From NCBI GenBank assembly GCA_027858355.1, contig JAQICW010000022.1:1-14175 (forward strand): DNA of 14,175 nt, read 5' to 3'. The notes below the pieces were generated by a model that saw only the letters and a program-made list of their open reading frames with translations, ran no database searches and had not been told where the DNA came from. Positions 1-6,357 of the stretch are shown here, in pieces. Every line of letters begins with the position of its first letter. The first letter of the stretch is position 1. The translations under genes and the position numbers were made by a program. Source of the stretch: Desulfobacula sp. GTDB taxonomy: Bacteria; Desulfobacterota; Desulfobacteria; Desulfobacterales; Desulfobacteraceae.

Positions 1-2502
1 CAGGATTTTGCAGCCACGCAGTAGATGGGTGAGTTTTCGTTCAAACACTAAGTAGCGTCTCCGCAACATGGAGATTCGGATATACTGACTGTTCACCTTT
101 AATCCTGCCTGAAGTCGTATTTCAAACAATCCCCATAATCCCCTGACTGAGTCTGGTAACCCTTGGATAGAGACACAGGGGATGGGCTGGCCGATTGCAA
201 CAAAGGGAAGATTCAATGCCAATCCTCGAATTCGGCTGTTTTCAAGTGTTAAGACAGACGTCTCAGCCCCCAGGGCTTCCGATTGAAAGGTGACATATTT
301 AAATTGATCCCCATCAGGCCATGTCAAATTCCATCCAAAAAGATCTTTTTCAACAGGGCAGTGTTTCATCTTTAAAAAATTTATGGTCATTCTTTCAACC
401 CAGTATGGAAGCGGATGGGTCCGTATTTTTTCCGCCGCTATCAAATCCGGATCTTCCGAGATTGAATAAACTGCGGATTCTTCACGGACAGACATCAGTT
501 TTTCTTTCAAGCTGTTAATTGTCTGTGAGATTTGATTTTCCGGATCAGCATCTTCCATGATCACATGGGTCATCATCTTTTCGACCATTTCCCCGGAAAG
601 AGATGAGTCCAGGATATCATCTGTTTTATCGATTCCAATCTCATCAAGGATGACAGCCAATTTGTTTTCCAAGACTTCCCGGACTCTGTCCTCAACCGAA
701 TTTTCATATACAAAATTTATTGCACGGACGATTTTGTTTTGCCCGATACGGTCAACGCGACCGATTCGCTGCTCTATCCGCATGGGATTCCAGGGCAGAT
801 CATAGTTAATGACAATATGGCAGAACTGCAAATTCAACCCTTCTCCTCCGGCATCGGTTGAAATTAGCGTTCGTGCCTTTTCCCGGAATGTTATTTGTGC
901 CCTGCGGCGTTCATCCATACTCATGGAACCATTTAAAACCGCACATTCAATGCCGCGGTCTTCAAGAAATTTTTTCAACATTTCCTGGGTTGGGATAAAC
1001 TCGGTAAATATGAGCAATTTCAGTTGATCATCATTTTCCTGGCCCTGAAGCTGATAGATTAAATCCATCAGAGCAAGCGTTTTGACATCAGGACCTAAAG
1101 CTTCAGCATCCCGGGATAATGACAGCAAAAATTTTACCCGCTCTATTTCAGCGACCCGTCCGGGTTCGTTTACTTCGATCAGCTGTTCCAGCAACTCCTG
1201 ACCGTCTAATTCCGGAAATAAGTCCAATTCATTTTCATCAACTACCTTTGTCTGAGAATCCAAGTCTTCAAGCACATTCAGCCGACGTTCAAGGGTGCAT
1301 CGGATCGCGTGGGTACTGGAGGTGACGATACGCTGAAGCAATACCATTAAAAAACCGATGTGCGGTTTTCGATCTTTGATCGCCTGGTTATACCCTTCCT
1401 TTACATAGGCTGTGACCTCTTCATAAAGAAGAACCTGGCGATTGTTCTCTTGCAGGTTTATCTTCTGAGTTCTGGTGATTCTCGGTATGAAAAGCGGTTT
1501 TCCCTGAGCTGTAACCGCTTTGCGTTTCTCCGTTCTGATCACAAATTGTAGAACTCGATCCCGGGTGATACTTTCTTCATCAGGAAATGTCATTGGGTCC
1601 AGCAGGCTCATCAGTCTGGCAAAGGCATCTGATTTACCCTGATGCGGTGTTGCTGAAAGCAACAGCAGATATGGGGCAGCTTCTGCAAGACCCTGACCCA
1701 GTTTGAACCTTGCCACTTGATCGGTACTTCCGCCCAGTCGATGCGCTTCGTCAACTATAATCAAATCCCATTGTCCATGCACCAGATTTTCATATCGATT
1801 CAAATTATAGGCATGTATTTTTTCTTTGGACCATCCGCGACGTCTGGTTAAAGGTTTGACCGCATCCAGGGTGACTATTGCCTGGGGAAATCTTTTCCAT
1901 AGATTATATTCCGAAGATGATGCCGTATTAAAGAGCCGTTCCGGCCGTTCTAATCGTTCCAAGGCATCAAGATCCCCTGGATTTATCAGCGCAAAGGTTT
2001 CATTAAAATGGGTGTTCATCTCTGCAACCCATTGCATTGCAATACTTTTAGGTGCAACAACCAAACATCGTCTGACCAGGCCCCGAAGTTTCAGCTCACG
2101 AAGGATTAAACCAGCTTCTACCGTTTTTCCAAGCCCAACCTCATCAGCCAACAAATACCGTACCCGGTCATTGGAAATTGCTCTGGACAAGGCATGGATT
2201 TGATGGGGCAATGGGATGACAGTTGACTCCATCGGCGCAAGCAGCACATGATTCTCTGATGCACTTAAACTTCCCTCCAGCACTTGGGCCACTTTTGCTG
2301 CAGCAGCGATATAGGCGATTTGGGATTGCTGGATATCAGGACCGGATTCTGTGGACAGAGATGTTAACGTTGTTTTGGAAACCCTGACAACAGCATTTTG
2401 ACCAGGAAGCCATATCCGACAGATCCTCTGCCCCCATAGCTGCTGTTCTTCAATAATTTTACAAGCGCAATTATGGGTCGTGCTGTATTGCCAGGTATCC
2501 AT
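1..2502 (-). CDS. brxHII: BREX type 3 SNF2-family helicase BrxHII, C-terminus beyond window
   Basis: SNF2/HepA-like superfamily 2 DNA helicase or translocase, read as the BrxHII component of type 3 BREX. The frame is open from the ATG at 2502 to the window edge (834 codons seen, no stop), so the 3' end is missing. Visible motifs are Walker A DEVGLGKT (residues 120-127), DEAH box VDEAH (DEAH at 251-254), motif III SATP (283-286), a motif V-like segment STDAGGEGLN, and motif VI QRIGRVDRIGQ (578-588). Together these define both RecA-like lobes of a translocase that uses ATP to move on DNA. The weak upstream signal (GGCGG four bases before the ATG) suggests read-through from the preceding PIN gene, 59 bases away. 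SNF2 helicases also occur in DISARM (DrmD), but the adjacent brxF/brxC/pglXI genes favour BREX-3. A fragment resembling its first ~45 codons recurs in the relic at 4356-4607. Confidence 0.85.
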   Translation of the reverse strand, partial: MDTWQYSTTHNCACKIIEEQQLWGQRICRIWLPGQNAVVRVSKTTLTSLSTESGPDIQQSQIAYIAAAAKVAQVLEGSLSASENHVLLAPMESTVIPLPHQIHALSRAISNDRVRYLLADEVGLGKTVEAGLILRELKLRGLVRRCLVVAPKSIAMQWVAEMNTHFNETFALINPGDLDALERLERPERLFNTASSSEYNLWKRFPQAIVTLDAVKPLTRRRGWSKEKIHAYNLNRYENLVHGQWDLIIVDEAHRLGGSTDQVARFKLGQGLAEAAPYLLLLSATPHQGKSDAFARLMSLLDPMTFPDEESITRDRVLQFVIRTEKRKAVTAQGKPLFIPRITRTQKINLQENNRQVLLYEEVTAYVKEGYNQAIKDRKPHIGFLMVLLQRIVTSSTHAIRCTLERRLNVLEDLDSQTKVVDENELDLFPELDGQELLEQLIEVNEPGRVAEIERVKFLLSLSRDAEALGPDVKTLALMDLIYQLQGQENDDQLKLLIFTEFIPTQEMLKKFLEDRGIECAVLNGSMSMDERRRAQITFREKARTLISTDAGGEGLNLQFCHIVINYDLPWNPMRIEQRIGRVDRIGQNKIVRAINFVYENSVEDRVREVLENKLAVILDEIGIDKTDDILDSSLSGEMVEKMMTHVIMEDADPENQISQTINSLKEKLMSVREESAVYSISEDPDLIAAEKIRTHPLPYWVERMTINFLKMKHCPVEKDLFGWNLTWPDGDQFKYVTFQSEALGAETSVLTLENSRIRGLALNLPFVAIGQPIPCVSIQGLPDSVRGLWGLFEIRLQAGLKVNSQYIRISMLRRRYLVFERKLTHLLRGCKIL
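2475..2502 (-). repeat. 5' end of brxHII, parent of the diverged copy at 4563-4594
   Basis: The first bases of brxHII share two exact blocks with 4563-4594 on the same strand: the ATGGATAC start, and a 12-base block coding around WQYS. The other copy has two extra bases between these blocks. Similarity continues weakly at protein level (QLWGQRI here, QYGRRI in the copy). Confidence 0.6.
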
Positions 2503-2535
2503 TATACCGCCAATTCTTTGTAATTATGTATTCGT

Positions 2536-2553
2536 AATTTTTTTAAAAAAATT
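2536..2553. repeat. Perfect 18-bp A/T-only palindrome in the PIN-brxHII gap
   Basis: The sequence is AA, seven T, seven A, TT, and is exactly self-complementary. It lies in the 59-base gap between the PIN stop codon (2562) and the brxHII ATG (2502). It contains no G/C and no separate U-tract, so it is a poor intrinsic terminator. It could instead be a flexible or curved A-tract, or a weak hairpin that tunes expression of brxHII relative to the cassette upstream. Confidence 0.5.
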
Positions 2554-2561
2554 TTAACCTC

Positions 2562-3116
2562 TTACCGTCGACAAGCTCTTAATAGTCGTGGATTTGTGGT
2601 TAAAACATCAATACCACCATAGTGGAAATCACCATCATTTGTCATCAACTTGAGGTTTCTCTTTTTACAAATATCAACAAGAAGTGCATCGTTGAAATCC
2701 ATTTTCCCCGACAAAAAATCAACCAATGCCTGATTCAAATCCAATTCATTGGCAGGAATAGAGTGAATTTCACAAAAACTCACAATTCTTTTAGCAAAGG
2801 TTTCTACCGATGATACGACAGCTGTAAAATCTAAAGAATTTCTGAAATCCTTAAATTTAGGATATGTGCTTTTATAATTTCCCATCCACTCAATTCTTAT
2901 ATACCGGTTTAAGTATTCACTTAATACCATTGGGTCGAGAACAGGTTGCGCTTGTGCAGAAACAAGATTGGAAAAAGCTGTTGAATACTGATTAGCGAAT
3001 CGTTGTGGCGGATTTCCGGGTGCTGGGAATAGATAAAGCCAGATGTTGGTATCAACAAGAATTTGTTCTCCCGGTATGAAAGAATAGGAAGAAAGATCAT
3101 AAGCCTTATTCTTCAT
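2562..3116 (-). CDS. PIN-domain ribonuclease, last gene of accessory cassette 2
   Basis: A 184-residue PIN-fold protein, predicted to be a metal-dependent RNase. The expected acidic residues are present: D22 in VDTNIW at the end of the first strand, E67 in SEY, D140/D143 in KMDFNDA, and D161/D163 in TNDGDF. I chose the ATG at 3116 because GGAGG lies nine bases upstream. An in-frame ATG at 3122 is too close to that site, and the longer upstream frame only reads through the neighbouring gene. The start overlaps the STAS-like gene by 11 bases, implying translational coupling. PIN proteins are usually VapC-type toxins paired with a VapB-like antitoxin. No VapB-like gene is present, so control may come from the STAS/HATPase pair upstream. 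The fold is well supported; the substrate and the regulation are inference. Confidence 0.85.
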   Translation of the reverse strand: MKNKAYDLSSYSFIPGEQILVDTNIWLYLFPAPGNPPQRFANQYSTAFSNLVSAQAQPVLDPMVLSEYLNRYIRIEWMGNYKSTYPKFKDFRNSLDFTAVVSSVETFAKRIVSFCEIHSIPANELDLNQALVDFLSGKMDFNDALLVDICKKRNLKLMTNDGDFHYGGIDVLTTNPRLLRACRR

Positions 3117-3462
3117 TGTCATCTTCCTCCAGCCATGCATCATCATAGGATTTTTTGTTGGAATAATACTTTTTGGCATTATCGACAACACGCTTGAGCA
3201 GTTCCATGTCATCCAGCGAAAGCCCTTCAACCTTCAATTGATTACGAATAGTTTCTACGCTGAAAGATCCGTATAGCTGACCAATTGCCACATTAAGGAA
3301 AAGAGATATCAACATTGTCACATTCTCAAATGAAACTGTAACCTGTTTTTCTTCTTTGAATAGATTCTTAATATTGTCAAAAATTTTCTGTCCGTCTTCT
3401 GCAGATATACAGAGAGGACTTCCAATCAGGTCAGTGACCTTTATTTTAATTTGTCTGCTCAT
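3106..3462 (-). CDS. STAS-like (DUF4325-type) small protein
   Basis: A 118-residue protein resembling DUF4325, a STAS-like fold. The core strand-helix segment is VTVSFENVTMLISLFLNVAI (residues 41-60), followed by GQLYG. The family pattern is a beta strand ending in a Phe/Asn/Val turn, then a helix that in classical STAS proteins begins with the phosphorylatable Ser. Here I see S53 in MLISLF. The C-terminus is acidic (EEDDNEE). A strong ribosome binding site (AAGGAG, 3468-3473) lies five bases before the ATG. The gene is 17 bases after the HATPase gene and overlaps the PIN gene. STAS proteins act as phosphorylatable partners of HATPase_c kinases in the SpoIIAA/SpoIIAB manner. By position, this one could link the upstream ATPase to the PIN protein, but that role is inferred. 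Confidence 0.75.
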   Translation of the reverse strand: MSRQIKIKVTDLIGSPLCISAEDGQKIFDNIKNLFKEEKQVTVSFENVTMLISLFLNVAIGQLYGSFSVETIRNQLKVEGLSLDDMELLKRVVDNAKKYYSNKKSYDDAWLEEDDNEE

Positions 3463-3479
3463 ACTAACTCCTTAAATTT

Positions 3480-4352
3480 TCAAAAGATATCTTCACTCGT
3501 TAACTCAGATCCCAAACAGTAACTGCTTGTATCTTCAGTGTTTATCTCAATATTTATGCACGTTCCTGGAAAATCATGAGCCATTTTTTGAATAGACTCA
3601 CCAGTTGCAGAAAACTCGTAATACCCAAACCGGGAGACAATCTGCAATTTTCCTTTATTCATCTGGATAAAATCTTTGATCAATTTGAGCCCAAGACCGC
3701 CAGGCTGATTGCCGGTTTTGGTTGTGTTACCCTCGGTCATTGCCCATTCAATTGCTTTACAGGAATTCAATTTTTCTTTACCGGTATATTTACGGACATT
3801 TTCACGAATGCCAACCCCGGCATCGGCGATAGTAAAATCCATTCGATGCTTTTGCGGGAAAAACTGACCGCAGGCGAAGATTCCTGATTTGGAATCTGAA
3901 TGAATAGATGCGTTGAGAAAAATTTCCAAAAGACTCTGGCGAAACCGTTTGGTTAAGCCCTCCGACATGGCAGGGATACCTCTTCCTCTTATATAGGTTT
4001 CAAGGTAATCATTAAACTGATCGCTTGCATTCAATTTGAAAATCTTGAACGGTAAAGTTGTCTGATTTGTGTCCACTAAGTCAGGCTGATTAAATACACT
4101 CAGAAATCTGTTTTTCCTGAGAATTGTACTCACTCCAGATGGTACTTTAGCAATTGAAACATCATTAAGGCCATCTCGAAGCTGTGCAATGACTGTATAT
4201 AAAGGTGCGGTCATATTGGCTTCAAAAAAGCCACAGTACGAGAAATCGAGTTCTACAGACTCAAACCATAACTTCCGAGTTTTCTCCGCAATATCAGCAA
4301 TGCTGTCAAATCCAGCAGTATCACTTCGGATTGTGCCTACATTTAGTTTCAT
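3480..4352 (-). CDS. STAS-like/HATPase_c ATP-binding protein
   Basis: A 290-residue protein with two parts. Residues ~1-95 look STAS-like (strand VELDFSYCGFF, then helix MTAPLYTVIAQL). Residues ~130-250 form a GHKL/HATPase_c domain with N box LLEIFLNASIHS (141-152), G1 box DAGVGI (177-182) and G2 box GGLGLKLI (218-225). No histidine-phosphotransfer helix, transmembrane segment or receiver domain is visible, so it is not an ordinary sensor kinase. It is closer to SpoIIAB/RsbW-type serine kinases or to stand-alone ATP-binding switches. Its ATG follows the stop of the chimeric relic by three bases, and its nearest ribosome binding site (AGGGAG) lies inside the relic. It is therefore positioned just after a copy of the pglXI tail, as the AAA gene is after real pglXI. 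It begins cassette 2, and its function in defence is unproven. Confidence 0.8.
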   Translation of the reverse strand: MKLNVGTIRSDTAGFDSIADIAEKTRKLWFESVELDFSYCGFFEANMTAPLYTVIAQLRDGLNDVSIAKVPSGVSTILRKNRFLSVFNQPDLVDTNQTTLPFKIFKLNASDQFNDYLETYIRGRGIPAMSEGLTKRFRQSLLEIFLNASIHSDSKSGIFACGQFFPQKHRMDFTIADAGVGIRENVRKYTGKEKLNSCKAIEWAMTEGNTTKTGNQPGGLGLKLIKDFIQMNKGKLQIVSRFGYYEFSATGESIQKMAHDFPGTCINIEINTEDTSSYCLGSELTSEDIF

Positions 4353-4380
4353 AATTTAACCATTCATCTCCCTTCGTGTA

Positions 4381-4470
4381 ACAGCCTGGTCATACCACAT
4401 GAGCAGTTTTGGGTCCTCTTCAAGAACGTTTTTCGGGATCTTTTCTGCCACGGCAATGATCACGGCATAA
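4381..4470 (-). repeat. Second copy of the pglXI 3' end
   Basis: Aligned without gaps to 6391-6480, this segment has 13 mismatches in 90 bases (about 86% identity), including an unbroken identical run of 36 bases (4392-4427 against 6402-6437). Many mismatches are synonymous or conservative, so the copy came from a diverged pglXI allele or has aged while partly constrained. Confidence 0.9.
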
Positions 4471-4562
4471 CAAACCAAAACCTCAAACTTAGTCAGAATG
4501 ATGTGCCTAAGTTGCACATCTTTTGAACCATACTTAGTCACTATCCTTCTGCCATATTGTTT

Positions 4563-4594
4563 GGGTGACGCGCTGTATTGCCAAGAGTATCCAT
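4563..4594 (-). repeat. Diverged copy of the brxHII 5' end
   Basis: This starts with the same ATGGATAC as brxHII (2502), then has two extra bases, then the same 12-base block encoding WQYS. It begins ten bases after the TOPRIM stop codon, the place where brxHII itself would start if cassette 1 were the only insert. Confidence 0.6.
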
Positions 4595-4603
4595 TTTCCA
4601 CTT

Positions 4604-5278
4604 TCAATTCGGCCCATTTATCCTTGAATTTATTAAATCTTTTAGTTCAAGAAAATCGTCAGGCTGCACTTCAGCATCTTTTTTTAATAAATCTTTAATA
4701 ACAGCATGTAATTTTTCTTTGCCGTTTAAAATTGACCCATCAGAAGCCTCTACTTTGAAACACCCTGAGTTGATAATCAATGATAATACCTTTTTCCCTT
4801 GGACCATTTCCATCCATTTGCCCTGACCTATCGTTAATGTATCAAAACCTCCAGTCATTTCTTCAAGAGCCTGTTCGAACCGTTTTTCAATTTCTTCCTG
4901 GCTGACTTCACGATATTTTGATTGGAAAAGATAATTTGGGTCCAGAAAATAATTTTCAATTTCACGTCTTTTCCAGACAAGCAAGTTGTACTTGTCCGGG
5001 TCTGGGAAATGATTCCAGCATTGTGCAACAAAGTCATCATCATGGTGATCGCGATCAATCAGAAAATAATATGTTGGATGATAGCTGTACAATGCCTGGG
5101 CAACACTTTTTATTGAATAAGAAGGTCCCAACGGCTCAATTTTAATAGTGTCGGTGCCAAACAGCTCGCCCAAGACTTTTGGATCTACAGAGCTTCTATC
5201 CTTTCCCTCAACAAAAAGAACATGCTGTCCTTGCAAACGGACTTCTTCAGCACGAATACCCCGTTTAAGACTTACCAT
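4604..5278 (-). CDS. ariB: DUF4435-like TOPRIM protein, PARIS AriB-like effector
   Basis: A 224-residue TOPRIM-type protein. Motifs are VEGKD (residues 23-27, catalytic-type Glu24), LIDRDHHDDD (73-82, metal-binding DxD) and REIENYFLDP (105-114), the last characteristic of DUF4435 proteins. AriB, the effector of PARIS, is a DUF4435 TOPRIM nuclease that cleaves host tRNA when released from AriA. The pairing here with an AAA ATPase fits that system. The ATG overlaps the ATPase gene by seven bases, with AGGAGA about eight bases upstream, so the two are coupled. It seems shorter than the AriB proteins I recall (about 300 residues), which suggests a compact variant or a related OLD-like pair. The TOPRIM fold is well supported; PARIS-type activity is inferred. 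Confidence 0.7.
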   Translation of the reverse strand: MVSLKRGIRAEEVRLQGQHVLFVEGKDRSSVDPKVLGELFGTDTIKIEPLGPSYSIKSVAQALYSYHPTYYFLIDRDHHDDDFVAQCWNHFPDPDKYNLLVWKRREIENYFLDPNYLFQSKYREVSQEEIEKRFEQALEEMTGGFDTLTIGQGKWMEMVQGKKVLSLIINSGCFKVEASDGSILNGKEKLHAVIKDLLKKDAEVQPDDFLELKDLINSRINGPN

Positions 5279-6357
5279 TTGGCATTCTCCTGATGATTGG
5301 TCAGTAGGATACGCCGATCCTCATCCACCGAATCCATAACATCTTCAGAATGTGTGGCGATAATATATTGATTCTCTGGTGCTAACTCCATCAATCTTTT
5401 TACAAAGCTTCTGTGCCATTGGGCATTTAAATGCAGTTCAGGCTCATCAATAAAAACAACTGAAGGATTCCCTTTGGTGTGATACCATATCAGAAAGAGT
5501 GTGGAAATAATTTCCTTTTGACCTGAGCTCAACCCATCAAATGTCATTGAATTCTCTCCATTATTGACACTGATCCGTATATCCACGGTATTGTCAGCAG
5601 ATGGCCTTAATTTTCTGATGGTCCCACCCGCATAAATTTTAACAAGCTCGTTTAGCTTATCAATTGTTTCATCTGGTTCCTGGTCTTCGGAAAATTCAAA
5701 CAGATCCGCTTTATTCATTAAAGAACGAAGGATTTGAAGTTTGAATTCACTCATAGGCATCTCATATCGCCTGAATGCCGGCATTCTTCTTACCTTTTGA
5801 GATTCGCCTACCATCATCCCAAGTTCTGGATTACCTTCCTGAACTTTTCGATAGCTGTGGAATAATAAAAATGTTTTTTCTATCACTGGATTTGGCGATA
5901 ACCCGCAAATGGCTTTTATCAAATCATCAGTGTCGGCACTTTGGTCATATAAACCTTTATCCATCATAATGTCGTGAATATTCTCTCCTGTAATTTTCAC
6001 AACACCATTTCTGTCGATTCTAATCTGCAAAGTTATTGCATCTTCTCCAATAACAATATCTCCTGAAATTTTTACGGCCTGGGCTCCCGCCCGAATTATA
6101 AGATCAGGAACGTCTATCATTGAAGATTTATCCCTTAGCTTAAATCGATCTTCTCTAATACTAAGCGCAAGAAGCAACAATGAACAGCACTCCATGATGG
6201 AGGTTTTTCCAAGGCCGTTTTTACTCCCCATAACCAATATGTCCGGGTCTCCAGGCAACCTTGGAATAGGAAAATCCATCACAAGATCATCAATTCCTTT
6301 GTAATTCTGTATTTCTAAATGTCGTAGTTTGATAGGAACATCTTGTTGCCTTTTCAT
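5272..6357 (-). CDS. ariA: SMC/ABC-like AAA ATPase, PARIS AriA-like sensor
   Basis: A 361-residue AAA_15/AAA_21-type ATPase related to Rad50, RecF and OLD. Features in order are an N-terminal LEIQNYKGIDDL strand, Walker A GSKNGLGKT (44-52), ABC signature LSSGQKE (277-283), Walker B VVFIDEPELHL (301-311) and H-loop ATHSED (335-340). The middle region is short, with no long coiled coil. In PARIS, AriA forms the ATPase scaffold that holds AriB and senses phage proteins such as Ocr. The ATG shares one base with the pglXI stop (TAATG). A very strong ribosome binding site (GGAGGAGG, 6364-6371) lies inside the last pglXI codons, so it is translated directly behind the methylase. Alternatives are other OLD-like ATPase/nuclease pairs such as Gabija or RloA-like proteins. 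Gabija does not fit, because here the TOPRIM domain is on a separate DUF4435-type protein and there is no UvrD-like helicase. Confidence 0.75.
   Translation of the reverse strand: MKRQQDVPIKLRHLEIQNYKGIDDLVMDFPIPRLPGDPDILVMGSKNGLGKTSIMECCSLLLLALSIREDRFKLRDKSSMIDVPDLIIRAGAQAVKISGDIVIGEDAITLQIRIDRNGVVKITGENIHDIMMDKGLYDQSADTDDLIKAICGLSPNPVIEKTFLLFHSYRKVQEGNPELGMMVGESQKVRRMPAFRRYEMPMSEFKLQILRSLMNKADLFEFSEDQEPDETIDKLNELVKIYAGGTIRKLRPSADNTVDIRISVNNGENSMTFDGLSSGQKEIISTLFLIWYHTKGNPSVVFIDEPELHLNAQWHRSFVKRLMELAPENQYIIATHSEDVMDSVDEDRRILLTNHQENAKW

Larger units (their letters stand above)
4356..4607 (-). pseudogene. Chimeric relic: brxHII start fused in frame to pglXI end
   Basis: This is an 83-codon open frame with only a TTG start, overlapping the TOPRIM stop by four bases (TTGA). 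Its first ~45 residues resemble the BrxHII N-terminus: WQYS, then QYGRRI against QLWGQRI, then a G-(S/Q)-(K/N)-x-V segment. The original brxHII ATG (4594) is now out of frame because of a two-base insertion and opens only 17 codons. Residues from YAVII to the end match the PglXI C-terminus (AVAEKIP-NVLEEDPKLLMWY, with one difference at the dash). The changeover lies near 4470-4485. No complete domain remains, so I call it a recombination scar rather than a gene. It could still be translated and supply the ribosome binding site for the HATPase gene. The alternative, a small real protein, is less likely because both halves have parents in the same operon. Confidence 0.75.

Noticed and set aside
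321..2203. Several short plus-strand open frames opposite the left-end helicase
   Set aside because: The minus-strand helicase frame is open without interruption and carries all the motifs. The plus-strand frames have no recognisable domains.
3106..3230. Longer PIN reading frame starting at 3230
   Set aside because: The extra ~38 residues only read through the STAS-like gene in another frame and show no PIN-like content. The ATG at 3116 has a well-spaced ribosome binding site.
4604..6357. Gabija or a single-chain OLD nuclease
   Set aside because: The ATPase and TOPRIM are separate proteins, the TOPRIM has DUF4435-like motifs, and there is no UvrD-like partner.
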